DNA of 64,000 bases, from the NCBI GenBank assembly GCA_030407005.1, contig JAUDYN010000002.1, forward strand, positions 62,001 to 126,000, written 5' to 3'. This DNA is from Desarmillaria ectypa. Its lineage: Eukaryota; Basidiomycota; Agaricomycetes; Agaricales; Physalacriaceae. The notes under the pieces were generated by a model. It saw nothing but the letters and a program-made list of their open reading frames with translations. It was not told the DNA's origin and made no database searches. A program made the position numbers and the translations under genes. Below, piece by piece: positions 38,031 through 49,383 of the stretch. The number at the start of each line of letters is the position of its first letter. Within the stretch, counting starts at the first letter, position 1.

Positions 38031-39430
38031 CTATGCATTCACATCTATATTTTGCAATTTTGTAACAATACTATTGCACATCTATCCTATACTAATGATA
38101 CATAGAGGATTATAGCTGAGGCTTTGAGCTGATAGTTAAATGCAGTAAGCAACTGGTAGAGCCAGGACTTAGATGTGACACCATTAGTAGGTTAAATCTA
38201 CTAGCTGGCCAGACTAGTAACTTGATTGCTAGCAGGATCCTGTGAAATACAGTTGCTAGCAAATGAAGGATGCTACTAGCACACCAAAACCAGGAGCAGA
38301 GTATACAGATCTCATAAAGTTCTGTCACTAGAAAATCAGACTGAGCATAAACACCTAAGTCAGGACAACTAGTCATATGGCAATCTTGAAACAGGATTTA
38401 GAAATGAATTAAGAATGGATTAACTTTGAGCCCAGATCCAACTAGTGTGATATAAATCTCTTATGATCAATACTAGTATAGCTGGCCTGCATCCTCAATC
38501 ATGATCAGATAGCTGTTACAGGCACCAATATCTGGATATTCATATAACCACATTACTAGGGCATGTAGTTGGGCCAAAGGTGCAGAAAGACTGACTGTGG
38601 AGTCTCTAGACCAACTATTGCATGATTATTCACCATTATTCATGACTAGCCAAGAAATCCTTACCAATATACCCTATACCCAGATGATATTTATAGTTTT
38701 TGTATCTTTCTCAGTAGTATATAAGTAGTGGGATGGACACTCATGCAAAGCAGACAAGCTATCCCTGCAGTTGAGCCCTCACTAGTAGTAACTGGTGTCC
38801 CCAACTAAAGGCCTTTGTGCTTAACCTCAATAAAGTGGCAAATAGTTGCTAAGTTACCTATAGTATTGAGTGAATTGAAGTTGCTTAGAGTTCACTGTTG
38901 CATTCTGTAAAGGCCTAGAGTGTTTTAAAGTCAGTTCAAGCAAAGTTCTCAGAGTTTATAGTATTATTCTTAGGCCAAGAGTGTGGCTAGTCAAGTGTTT
39001 ATCACTTGTAGGAAGCAGTATAGGGCCAAGAGTGCCACCAGTCTGAAGCAGTTTCAGTCAGAACAAGCACAGTAGCTCAAACCAAGTCACTCTTTATTGA
39101 ATTATGTCTTACCAACCCCACTAGTGTGAGTAGTACTTTGTATAACTAACTAGTAACAAATAAAACATCTTTAAAACAACTTTACCTGATTATTGAAGTC
39201 TGCAGAGTGCTTCCATCATACTCAAAAGCACTCAAATTCAATATATTGGTGATTAAGTGTAGAGTAGTAAGAGGTTTAGTATGATTGGTGCTCATTGCCA
39301 TTCCCTAATTCTTTTCTCACTCACTGTTACCAAGCACATCACTGTGATCCATGATTGGAGCTGAGATTAGATATAATAAGGTCAGTGCCTAGATAAGATA
39401 AGATAATCATGAAAATAGATGAAATCATAA

Positions 39431-39803
39431 CATAGAGGTAGGAAGTCAGCTTGGTTCTGAGAAGTATAAAAGCACTAAATATAATTAGAGAAAAAATCAA
39501 TTAAGCTCATAGTACACTAAAGAAATAAATTTCTTATTCAAGCCTCCAGCATAGCATACTTTAGCAGTCTCATACCTAGTATTGCTAGTGGACAGCACAG
39601 AAGCTCATTGCTATTACTCAGAACTTGCTCTCAAAACACAATTTCTTGAAAGGATATTAAGTCCCACTCTTTCACTGTCCTCCACTATCAGAAGTGGATC
39701 CATACCAATGTGAAGTGGGTGGTTCTTGCACCTCCTCATATACTTACTGTATACAAAAGATCTTGTGAAAGCAAACTGTAATTCTCTCACTAGAGAGTTT
39801 TCC
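39431..39803 (-). repeat. Inverted ~370 bp repeat, right arm
   Basis: Reverse-complement partner of 35,074-35,442. On the plus strand it carries a promoter-like TATAAAAGCAC at about 39,467. Adjacent at 39,325-39,432 is a short segment beginning TGTTACC and ending ATAACA; I found no target duplication for it. Confidence 0.65.
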
Positions 39804-41040
39804 AACCTTACACCAGTCTCAGCCACTGATCAATTCCATCCCACATCACCTAAGGAAAAATTGATGCTGAACCTTTAATTAGATTGGGCTGATATTGATG
39901 GACTTGTTGTCTCTCTGGGAATCTATTGCATCAGTTCTATATTCATATAATGGACACTGGGAATTGACTTATCTGGATCCAGATTTAAGACTGACTTTTT
40001 GGTGGTGGCTTTCTGGATTTAAATGGAACAACTCTAGGAATGAAGTAAAGGCAATGTAGGTATAAGATTATGAATTTAATAGGGCTCTCATAAAAGTAAT
40101 TCAATAGGTTTGTTATGTTCATTGCCAGCTATAGAGGATATCCGGCTTTTTGGATTCCATCCCATATCCCTTAAGGAAGATTTTAATTTCATACTTGACT
40201 ATGGACTAGATTTGGCTGGATATCTATGGACCTGCATTAATCTGTGGAAACATCAATTGCTCCTGTAATTCAGCAACATTAGGGATTGGCTTTCCTTAAC
40301 CCAGATAATCAGATTTGACAGATTCTCATTCTGAATTCAAATTGAATGATTGGAAGGTGGAAGGTAAGTTGATTCTTGTACAGAATTAGGGATTTCCCAC
40401 CATTCTGACAAATTCAACTTAATAGATGCATACATTGGGTAGCAGTTGACTAATAGTTACTGAGAATGGGAGCCCTTATAGCAGGAACTGAATCCCAAGA
40501 CTCTGGATCAGAGTGTACTACTTCTCCCTGGGACAAGAGACAACCTCATATGACCCTAATTTTCCCTGGAACTGCTACCATCTTCCCACTTGAATATGCA
40601 ACAAAGCTAGAGATTTGCTTTAGGGTAAATTAAACAAATAATCCCATCCAATGTTTTGCCTGGGCCTCTACTTTGTCTAAAGTTTAAATCCCCTGAGCTA
40701 GGAAGTCCACCATCTTAACATCCACTCTTCAGATTCAGAGTTGTCTCTCTGGAACAGTTCCCTCGTGACATTCCTGGAAATGGTTCTCCTATCATATGTA
40801 CATGTGTCCTTCTCAAAAAGAGAGATTCCAGTTTTGTTCCCTTCCCATCAATTTCTTCCTCAATATGTTTACCTCCTTCCTACACTGAAATGGTTGATGA
40901 CACTTGATACAACTATGGATGCTCATCTAAAAAATTAAGGTTGGAGTCTGGGAAGGCAGCTCTGTGGTCTATGCTTGCTAGGTGAGGTGAGGGATACTTT
41001 GCTCGGTGACCCTGAAATGTAATTGTATCTGACATGGGTT

Positions 41041-41655
41041 CTCAGCGGCTCCGTCTACTCTGACAATGGCCAGAAGGGGGGGTTGTCTTTGCCAGCAAGA
41101 GGTACATATGCATCCTATTATTGTGCATTTCTGTGTGTTGATACATTTACCAACAGGCATATAGAGGCTGAAGAGTCGATTTTATGCCTGTCACAGTATA
41201 CTTCTATATCTTAACTGAGTCGGAAGCCCTTCCTGACATCTTATCCTAGAAAAATTGCACCTCTCCCCAATCAAGCTCATATACTGTATGTTAGCGTTGA
41301 CCAGCTGCCTGCACTATTCCTCAAATCTATGATGCACCCAAAACAATTTATCGGACCAAAAAAACACAACAACGACGCGGAGCGTCTTGATTTCCTGCAG
41401 CAGGACCCGTGGATCCAGAAGGGGCCCATCAAACCACAGAAGGTAGTCTGCAGAGGCTGTGAGAAGGCTATACATCTTGAGAAGAGAAATACAAGCTCTG
41501 CGGGTCGCAAACTGGCTGTGTACTACCTGAGCCCATGGGTGAAGCACCAGAATAAGTGCCCTGGTGTACATAAGGATTGGCTGATTGAGAATGGGTACAA
41601 TCCAGAGATTAAATTGTCGAAGGAAATACTGGAAAATCATAAGCAGGCCAGCTGA
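41041..41655 (+). pseudogene. BED-like CX2C...HX3C zinc-binding protein, copy 2 (3' exon open)
   Basis: The last exon (41,250-41,655) is fully open and aligns along its length with copy 1: both have RKI.PLP/PF, SVD, FLKS and HP.QF, then ERL.FLQ.DP. The zinc module is CRGC...AVYYLSPWVKHQNKC, with a seven-residue insert making CX2C-X28-HX3C. The upstream exon (41,046-41,101, SGSVYSDNGQ) matches copy 1's third exon, but a run of seven G leaves it one base out of frame with the last exon. The region matching exons 1-2 (about 40,890-40,980) is CpG-poor and has a stop. So the 3' module is under apparent constraint or young, while the 5' part is degraded. Flanking DNA on both sides is also duplicated from the 23.7-26 kb region. 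Confidence 0.6.
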
Positions 41656-41999
41656 GAGTCTTACTCGAAGAACGACGTTTTAACATCTTAGTTTGTATTC
41701 CAGTGCACTAACGATGTTACCGAACAATTGTTATGGCCTAAACAACGGAATTTCACATCAATGAGTGTTTTTACGATGATTTTGGACAGTTCGAGAGGCA
41801 AGCTAATAGTAAAATTAGTCATTGTGGGGCAGCATGATTGGGTGCAGAACAGCAAGAGACGGAGGAGCGAGAATTTTCTAAAGAAGTCGAAGCTTTTCCT
41901 GGCATAAAAGGCAGTTGAGACCTGCCTGATGAGCTGAAAACCAAGTGTTACCGGGAAGAGGCGAACGTGTGGTATGTCATCTAGTCAAATAGTCCGTCG
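41656..41999. other. 3' flank of BED-like copy 2, no gene seen
   Basis: Non-coding as far as I can tell; leads into block T copy B. Confidence 0.35.
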
Positions 42000-42540
42000 A
42001 TAGGACAAGCAAGGGAAGCAATGGAAGAGACAGCGAGGGGCTGTCAAAAAATCGCATCCTATATAAGTAGTCTGCGCAGTGCGAGAAGGGGTCCGTGCGC
42101 ATGACAGGTGGAATTTCGGCATTGTTGCGCGTGCTTGAACGAAAGGTAGCCATGCCAGTTATTCTTCAAATTTCGATGACGCGTCATTCAGCGTCACCGT
42201 AGCGTTAACCAGCGTGTGGTTCTAAGGAAAGCTGACGGTGGTTGTGCGATTGGCGAGGGCGGCCGCGCCGATTCAGTGACAAATATCTACAATATTTTCA
42301 ACCAACGACAAGGTATTTCTCTTCATTGATATATCAACATCGTCGCTGTTCTTTCCTCCCAGTCCACGGCCATCAGAGAAGACTACGACCTTGTCCTCGT
42401 GACCGCCAGTAGTCTTGGGCGGGAGCTTGGCTTTTCGTGCCTCCCGGGATGAAAGTGAGTGGGAAAGGGCACGAGGCTGGTGGCCGAGTCAGATAGCAAT
42501 GCAAAATTATCCTTCTCATTGATAGACCGCCCTTCGAAGG
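42000..42540. repeat. Block T, copy B (truncated by an LTR)
   Basis: Aligns with 25,270-25,740 (shared GAA(G)GGGTCCGTGCGC, GACGGTGG(T/C)TGTGCGATT and AGTGACAAATAT motifs, then the GGAGC(T/A)TGGCT segment). Here the first line carries TATATAAG. Similarity stops where a family B LTR begins at 42,541. Confidence 0.55.
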
Positions 42541-42788
42541 TGTTGGGATTTGAGAGTTGAGCCGAGACGATGGCAATCCGGCATCATGCCGAACTTGCTG
42601 ATTAAGAAAGAAATATTAGGAAACTCGTAGAAGATTCTAGTACATTAGCATTTAGTATATAAGTAGGTACAGTAGTGTACATCTGCATGCATTTGCAGAG
42701 CTCAGCCAAGCGCAATACTATTGGTCTGACACCGCGCATGTACTAACTGGGAACGAACTGATCTACTCATCCCCCGTTCTTCACAACA
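42541..42788 (+). repeat. Solo LTR, family B (248 bp), no matching TSD
   Basis: Starts TGTTGGGATTTGAGAGTTG and ends GTTCTTCACAACA. The flanking pentamers GAAGG and CGTAT differ, so an inter-element recombination or a rearrangement has removed one flank. That agrees with block T ending exactly at its left border. Confidence 0.82.
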
Positions 42789-43015
42789 CGTATGCTGAGC
42801 CTCGATCTGAGAAATTTGACTAGGATCACTATTTGTGGCATAACAATGGTGCGAATTGTTTGAGCGCAATCTGGCAGATGAACTTATCAAAGTTCAAGAA
42901 GGGTGTGGTACATCGGTCACCTAAAGCATTTTTTCTTCCTTTTACTTAAATCCGTACAGCCAACGGTCAAACATTGCACCTCAAGGATAGGAGACTTCTG
43001 AACTGCAAGTCATGG

Positions 43016-43263
43016 TGTTGTGAAAAACGGGGGATGAATAGATCAGTTCGTTCCCAGTTAGTATATGCGCGGTGTCAGGCCAATAGTATTGCGCTTGGCT
43101 GAGCTCTGCAAACGCATGCAGATGTACACTACTGTACCTACTTATATACTAAATACTAATTTACTAGAATCTTCTACAACTTTCCTAATATTTCTCTCTT
43201 AATCAGCAAGTTCGGCATGATGCCGGATTGCCATCATCTCGGCTCAACTCTCAAATCCCAACA
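43016..43263 (-). repeat. Solo LTR, family B (248 bp), TSD CATGG
   Basis: Reverse-orientation full-length copy (plus-strand start TGTTGTGAAAAACGGGG, end CAAATCCCAACA). Perfect 5-bp duplications CATGG at 43,011-43,015 and 43,264-43,268. TATATACTAAATACTAA on the plus strand corresponds to the LTR's TATATAAG promoter box. Confidence 0.92.
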
Positions 43264-43268
43264 CATGG

Positions 43269-45478
43269 CCGCCTACGATCCTTCTGTGGCCTCATATGTT
43301 ACAAAAATTCCACTCTCAATTCATGTCGTTAGCCCGCGTTCATGCCTATCGACCGCATTCCACTGGGAAGCAACTGTTTTCTGTGCGAGGTTGTACCAAT
43401 GAATGTTAGCTGGCTCCAATAAGTGAATATGCGTTGAACTGCCGTCTTTGAATAACCTCTCATATGGTAACGGCAGCAAATACCGCGGATAGCTTCACAT
43501 TCCTGTCAAAGCGCCGATGTCCGCCTACAACAGATATTTGTTGCTCCGGTCTCGATGTGATATTAGGTGTGCGTCTACCATTCTATTCGTATCCTTTGGC
43601 TCATTTACGAAGGACTAGATAGGTGTTCTCATGTTTCACACGACTTTGATAGTAATATATCTGCTGAAGAGTACACTGCTAGTCGCACATAGGCCAAAGC
43701 GGTTTCAAAATTCGCCAAGATAGTACAAGGCTGTTATCTTGTGGTCCGTACATTTAGTTTACGGTCATGTCTGTGTCATTCTGAAGGCGTTTCAGCTGCA
43801 TTAATATTGGCTGCGCATAAGCCTGAAGCTTATTGTGAGAAATATTGATGATTGAGTATCCTGGTGAAGTTCCCAGAGCTACGCGCCTTTGCCAGGTATA
43901 TCTCTCTTCCAATTCTGCTGGGTTGTATGTTGAACGACTTAAACAGGATCGTGGATTGTTCTTCGACATGTACCGTGGCTTGAATGCGGGGAAGGTGGCA
44001 ATTACAGTTATATGAAATGGGGTACGCTTGTTACTCAAGAAGACGTTTCTTCTTTACTGAATCTTATCTAGGACTATATTCCTTAAGCATCATTGGTAAA
44101 TATACATTGCGCAATGTGATCATCTATGGACACTCATCCCATCGTCCCACTGCAACAAAAGTTCTCGCTTCTCTACATTCATTCTATCTTTTACCCATGC
44201 ACCTGCCACTGTCTCGGCCTTTACTGCGAAGATTGACAGAGAAGACTATACAGCCGTATCAAAATCCTGCCCGGCTAGCTAGGTCTGTTATGGCTAGAAC
44301 GTGTCTTAACGCCTGTTTAGGTTCTCCGGTCGATTTACGAAGGATTGTATAGGTGCTCTGATACTCCTCCAAATATCGCTTCATTCTGCATCCCAAAAGC
44401 AGCATTGCTTTTGCTGTAGGTATAACGCCTCTATGTTCGATGGCTCATTACAGAAATGATGACTTGTTTTGCTAACAGTCAATTGGAAAGGAAAATCCTG
44501 CTACCTTTCCTTACTACAACAAACCATCCGGACTGGATCTCGGCGCTATTTATTCCTGGCTCCGAATTACAGAAGCGAATCTCTGCGACCTTTCAGGGAG
44601 TGTTCTGGAGGCGCCTACCTTTACATATCCCAGGCCTCCCTTCTGACAACGCTTGGCCTCGCCCTCACCGTCATCTACTGGCTTATTGAGCAAGAAGTGT
44701 ATATCATCAATTGAGGTCCTGGATGCGAAGATTGTAGGTGCCTAACGGTTCTCTCGTCTGTGTAACTTGATAGGACATCCACGAAGGTGAAGTAGCACAG
44801 TTGGTATTATCAATCGTCCAACTCACCCGTTATGGCACTCAGGATGAGTTGCCTTTGGCTGTCCACGGATATAGGAGACAACAGGGGATGTTTCTCATCA
44901 GTTTGGCTTCGAGAAAATTGTCGTGCTTCGGCTTTGCTCCAGGTTCACGTACCTGCGACACTGATTGTGAGACCACCGAAGGAAGGGTAAGATAAGGTTC
45001 CTATCATCGCAGTCGTCGCTAATGTCGACTTTGCGTCATTTGCAGGAGGCTCTTCCTGTGGCAGGTATCACTGATAGAGGAATTCGAACTTGCCCAAATG
45101 CCAGGGTACAGACACGGACCAACAAACGTCTACACGATATATAATCTGAGACCAAGAAGACTCTTTGCACAATACCGGCCAAATACTGGTCGGCACAAGG
45201 CATTGCTGGGTGTTTCATTCGCTAGAATGCATCAAAGTTACGGTTACGGTCCTCGGCTACATGTCAACCAGTAATTCAACCTGCGTTCTTTTACTGGATT
45301 ACGCGAAGAGCCCCAACAGGTCTGACTTTTCCACCTCAACGATTCTTCGACTCGGGCCGCTATTCCTATCTCGGCCAATTGAATCCTTTCGGAACCCTTT
45401 GGTTCCTATGCCCAAAGCACATGATCAAGTATATCTCTTGTCTGCTGACTACATGCATCTTGACTTCGAACTGTTACC
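43269..45478. other. No supported gene; one duplicated segment
   Basis: Short ORFs only. 44,960-45,035 (GAGACCACCGAAGG..., ATCATCGCAGTCGTCGCT) matches the upstream flank of the RING copies (21,625-21,680). A phrase TTTACGAAGGA(C/T)...ATAGGTG(T/C)TCT occurs at 43,603 and again at 44,336. No protein family recognised. Confidence 0.35.
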
Positions 45479-46579
45479 ATGACCTCTCCGGTTCTCGCAG
45501 GCGCTCTTGGGGGAATGCTGCTTTACTGCAGTAAAGCACGAAGGGACACCAGCCGGGAGGACCGATACTATTGCTGGTGTACCAACTTACATTTCCGAGC
45601 CCCCATCCGCCAAGACTGTCCAAAAGCCGAAAGTTGTGCTGTACTTTGCTGACGTCTACGGCCCTTTGTATGTCAACAACCAACTTGTTCAAGACTATTT
45701 CGCTTCTCAAGGTTTGTTCTTGTTCTCACGGCGGCTTTGGAATCTCGGAGATAATGGCCATCGATAGGATTCTTTGTCGTAGGGGTCGATTACTTCCTCG
45801 GAGACCCGGTGTATATACACACAAAGCCGGAATTTGATAGGCCGGCATGGATGGCAAAGTCTAAGCAGCAAGCGAAGGAGATGATGCCACGATGGCTGGA
45901 AGCCATTCGGGAGAAGTACGGTAAGTGGTATAGTAGTTGTTGACCTCTTTCAATCATCTTACGCAGCTGAACAGGTCAGGATGCACAGTACACAGCTGTG
46001 GGGTACTGCTTCGGAGCTCCATTCGTTTTGGATCTCGCAGCAAGTGGAGACATCGTGGCCGGTAAGTGTTAAACAAATATTTCTGAGGATCCCTTCCTTG
46101 ACGCATCGAATACTAGGCGCTATCGCCCATCCTGCATTCCTTACTGAAGATCACTTTAGGAATATCAAGAGTAACCTCGCATTCCTATCTTTCTGATGTC
46201 CCCAGACTGATGCTTCTGAATTCAGAACCTCTATTTCTGTCATGCGCGGGCACGTACCATCCGCTTTGGTTGTCTTCGAACTCGCTTCAGCTCATCGCCA
46301 CTAACAGAAATTGATCATACCTTCCCTCTGGAGTCTCGTCGACGCGCTGAAGATATTTTGATTGAAATAAAGGCAAGTTACTGTTTCCAGGTCTTTTCGG
46401 GGGTCAAGCATGGATTCGCTTTGAGAGGCGATCCCAATGTTGGCGATACTCGTACGTTTCTCTAGATTTTATGGTGTTCCTGCAGTCGGCTGAGATGATC
46501 AATAGGCTGGGCAAAGGAAGAGTCTGCGCGAGGGATTGCTAATTGGTTTCAGCGCTTTTGCGTTGAAGCCTTGCAATGA
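45479..46579 (+). CDS. Dienelactone hydrolase-family protein (one apparent +1 base)
   Basis: Seven exons: 45479-45711, 45768-45920, 45975-46061, 46117-46170, 46226-46249, 46308-46451 and 46506-46579. They give 255 aa if one G is discounted. Motifs are YISEPPSAKTVQKPKVVLYF, the nucleophile elbow AVGYCFGAP (Cys), EIDHTFP (Asp) and SGVKHGFA (His), the Cys-Asp-His triad of PF01738. The family hydrolyses dienelactones in aromatic degradation, usually cytosolic. The ATG at 45,479 is one base out of frame with the rest; a run of five G at 45,509-45,513 is one longer than the frame needs. Intron five needs a GC donor (GCACGT at 46,250). All other introns are 53-56 nt GT-AG. It may be a real pseudogene lesion or a homopolymer error. 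Block T copy C follows. Confidence 0.82.
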
Positions 46580-46948
46580 GTCAAATTATAAGAGAAGTAT
46601 CGACACATAGAGTAGAAGTGAATTTATCATTGTTTCCACTAGGACTTAGAGGTTTTAAAGAGCGACCGGAAAATTGGAGTGGCAACGCGCATCTTCCCAG
46701 CGATGACCCGAGTGGGATTATCAGAATAGTCAATGTAAGACAGGACAATCTTCCCGTGATGAAGAGATTCGATTGAGGGTCGAGCAGAGGGACTTCTTCA
46801 AGACTTCCTTTTATACTCTGCGAGAAAGGGTTCGTGCGCGTGATGGGTGGGGGATCGGCTTAATGGCGCGCTTGAATGTAAAGATCGTACCTCATTTACT
46901 CGCCATGTAGCGTCATTGTTGCGTCACCGAGCGAGTCGTCTTACTGAA

Positions 46949-47155
46949 TGTTGGGATTTGCAACTTCAAGCATGTGCCGGAAGATTCCCGAACCTTCAGT
47001 ACCATCAATTTGGCACGATACTAGGATATAATTAGGTACTTTAGTAGAACATTCTAGGTACATTCTGTAGTATTTAAGGAGCTCATCTCGAGCTCTAGTA
47101 GCTAACAATTTAATATTCTCTACTCAATAAGCCTCCCACTGCAATAGTTACAACA
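46949..47155 (+). repeat. Solo LTR, family A (207 bp), TSD CTGAA
   Basis: Starts TGTTGGGATTTGCAACTTC, ends AATAGTTACAACA, with perfect duplications CTGAA at 46,944-46,948 and 47,156-47,160. Removing it restores alignment of block T across the site. Confidence 0.93.
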
Positions 47156-47278
47156 CTGAAAGCCTATGATGGCTGTGCAATTCGCGAAGGCGTCGGTGGT
47201 GCAGGCCAATGACAAACACCGACAATCTTTTCAACCAGCGGCGAATCCTTGGTTGACCGTGTCAGTTATATATCTTCC

Positions 47279-47527
47279 TGTTGGGATTTGAGAGTTGAGC
47301 CGAGATGATGGCAATCCGGCATCATGCCGAGCTTGCTGATTAAGAGAGAAATATTAGGAAAGTTGTAGAAGATTCTAGTAAATTAGCATTTAGTATATAA
47401 GTAGGTACAGTAGTGTACATCTGCATGCATTTGCAGAGCTTAGCCAAGCACAATACTATTGGCCTGACACTGTGCATGTACTAACTGGGAATGAACTGAT
47501 CTATTCATCCCCCGTTTTTTCACAACA
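47279..47527 (+). repeat. Solo LTR, family B (249 bp), near-TSD CTTCC/CTGCC
   Basis: Starts TGTTGGGATTTGAGAGTTG, ends TTTTTTCACAACA. Flanks CTTCC (47,274-47,278) and CTGCC (47,528-47,532) differ at one base. It interrupts block T copy C 124 bp after the family A LTR. Confidence 0.9.
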
Positions 47528-48345
47528 CTGCCTCAATCCACAACCATCACCGCTGTTCCGCCTCAGTCTTCTCAGAATGAATGATAACCATGTTAAGTTT
47601 GTTGTGCTACCCAACTCGCCTGCAGTCTCAAGCTGGAGCTTGGCTGTTCATGGCGGTACTTGGGATGTGGAAGGGATATGAGGCTGGCAGCTGAGTTAGA
47701 TAGCAATGTAGGATTGTTCTGTATATTGATGGTTGGACATAGATGCTGACCCAATGATGCAATACCCATAGAAAGTATGACTTATTCTTCAAGTATATAG
47801 GGCTGTACTCTGAAAACCTTGTTAGATTTTGCTCTTTGGTGCACTATGGATGGAATGATCTGCTTGAACCAGATCTCATGAAGAGATGTAATTCAAGGTC
47901 GGACTATGCCGTGGTATAACTATCATCCACAGAGAATTTCTTTTCTGAAAACCCATGCAGCATTCTCTGCCAAAGTCAGGCCTAGCTTCTCAAAGGCGGA
48001 AGACATCTCAACTGTGCTTCATGTCTACCTACGACTGATCTTCTATCCTACATCAATATTACTGTTGAATCATGCTGCTACATCGCGCTTAGGCACATCG
48101 CCCCATTTCCTTCAGTACGGTCATTGATGTACTTCTATCTCGTTCATGTTTTCAATTTTCACTGAGTGTACACCTGAATAATCCCTCATGCAGTAAAGTC
48201 AGCAGAGAAAATGGACAGCTTCATACCGTCCTTTGATAGCAACTGCAAACCCTGTCAACATACCGACATCTGCCTACTACAGAAACCTTTCTCTGAACTC
48301 CACTCTGATATGTGGTAGGCATATTCACTTCTCTGTTGACATCAC

Positions 48346-49383
48346 CTATTTATCAAAACTAACAGGGGCGGTCTCGTGCTTCTCGCTATTGACTAATCTC
48401 AGTTCGATGAAGAGTATACGAAATAACGTTCGCTTCCCATCTGGCGGATGCATGTACAGCAAATACGTTTCCTTAGAATCTATGGAAGAAAGTTGTATCG
48501 TGGATAGTGAGGAAGAAGTGACGCAGATATAGATGACACCACATTTTTCGTATGATGCAGGAAGGCCAGGAAGCCTATTACCGAGATCAAGCGGTACATA
48601 AACCCTGGAAGTTGAATTGGGGATCTTCTGGTCATGTGTGACCTTTATTATTTCCAGTGGAACTTGACCGCGAAGAAACGCGTCTGACCAACCATATCTC
48701 TCACGCTTCAACCATTTCAAGCCTGCAGATGCCGGACGGGTACAATCCAAGTTCTTGCAATTAGCCCGAGTCCTCAGAACACCACGATTTAGTTCACATA
48801 CCAACAACCATTGTCGCTTTAATTTCTTGGTCCCTCCCATAGTTCGGGTCGTGACATGGTCGAGGCACTCAGGGTTGGAAGCGTCACGGAAGATGCCAGT
48901 CATAATACCAATAAGTTGTCGAATGTTCTTGTAACGACCCCCGAGGACTAGACAGTGCATAAGAGTCTTCAATCCTGGGCGACCAGCAGTCATCATGTCG
49001 GGGGAGCATCCTATTATACTGGTTAGACGGCTTCTTTGGTCATCTTCCCCACGTCTAACTCCGTAAATCACCAACGTTAGCATCCTTGTAAGGAGTTGTA
49101 ATCGCATGACACGAGAACGAGGATTGGCTTGGTTACATGCATCCTGGCGCTTAGCATCCGGATCGTCTGCCCATGCTTCCAGTTCAATGATGACGACCTC
49201 GTCAAAGTGATCATGGCACACTCTGGCTGCAAACATACCGGAAAAACTTTTAGATGTTTCGTTAGTATGGTGTAGGCCGTGAAGATGAGAGCCGGATTCA
49301 CCTGCCGCTACAGATGATCGTTGTTCTGTGGATATTTTGGCCGTCATTTCCAGATGATCCCAGCTGTCTGAAATCAAGTACAC
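48346..49383 (-). pseudogene. FAD/NAD(P)-binding oxidoreductase relic
   Basis: A 345-residue open frame resembles the fungal FAD-dependent monooxygenase/halogenase-like family. Visible blocks are FAARVCHDHFDEVVIIELEAW (start of the FAD fold), NPRSRVM, RPGLKTLMHCLVLGGRYKN, DCTRPASAGLKWLKRE, VPLDLGNRLPGLP and CGVIYICVT. The GxGxxG that should precede the first block is missing, and roughly 80 residues are absent between SRVM and RPGL. The C-terminal GD motif region is not found. A 50-odd nt stretch before DCTRPA has GTATGT...GCTAATTGCAAG ends and is probably an intron that happens to stay open. I judge it a non-functional relic. Its right part overlaps block T copy C. Confidence 0.68.

Larger units (their letters stand above)
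34640..41000. repeat. CpG-depleted transposon island (nested LTR elements)
   Basis: By eye I find no CG dinucleotide from about 35,010 to 36,490, and none from about 36,620 to 40,140, in contrast to the CG-rich flanks. Inside are a degenerate Gypsy pol, a nested solo LTR, inverted arms and a further LTR-like stretch starting TGTTACAGGCACC at 38,514 with TATATAAGTAG at about 38,717. Two diverged direct copies of a ~90 bp unit lie at 39,830-39,920 and 40,160-40,250. The pattern is expected from cytosine methylation and deamination of silenced repeats. Confidence 0.8.
46810..48500. repeat. Block T, copy C (split by two solo LTRs)
   Basis: Three pieces, 46,810-46,948, 47,156-47,278 and 47,528-48,500, together align with copy A (25,310-26,490): GAAAGGGTTCGTGCGCGTGA, AATTCGCGAAGGCGTCGG, GTGCAGGCCAATGACAAA and GGATGTGGAAGGGATA. 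Copy C overlaps the 3' part of the FAD oxidoreductase relic at its right end. Confidence 0.6.

Noticed and set aside
38514..39158. TGTTAC...GTAACA segment as a complete LTR
   Set aside because: Flanking pentamers ATAGC and AATAA do not match and no partner copy was found, so only noted as LTR-like.
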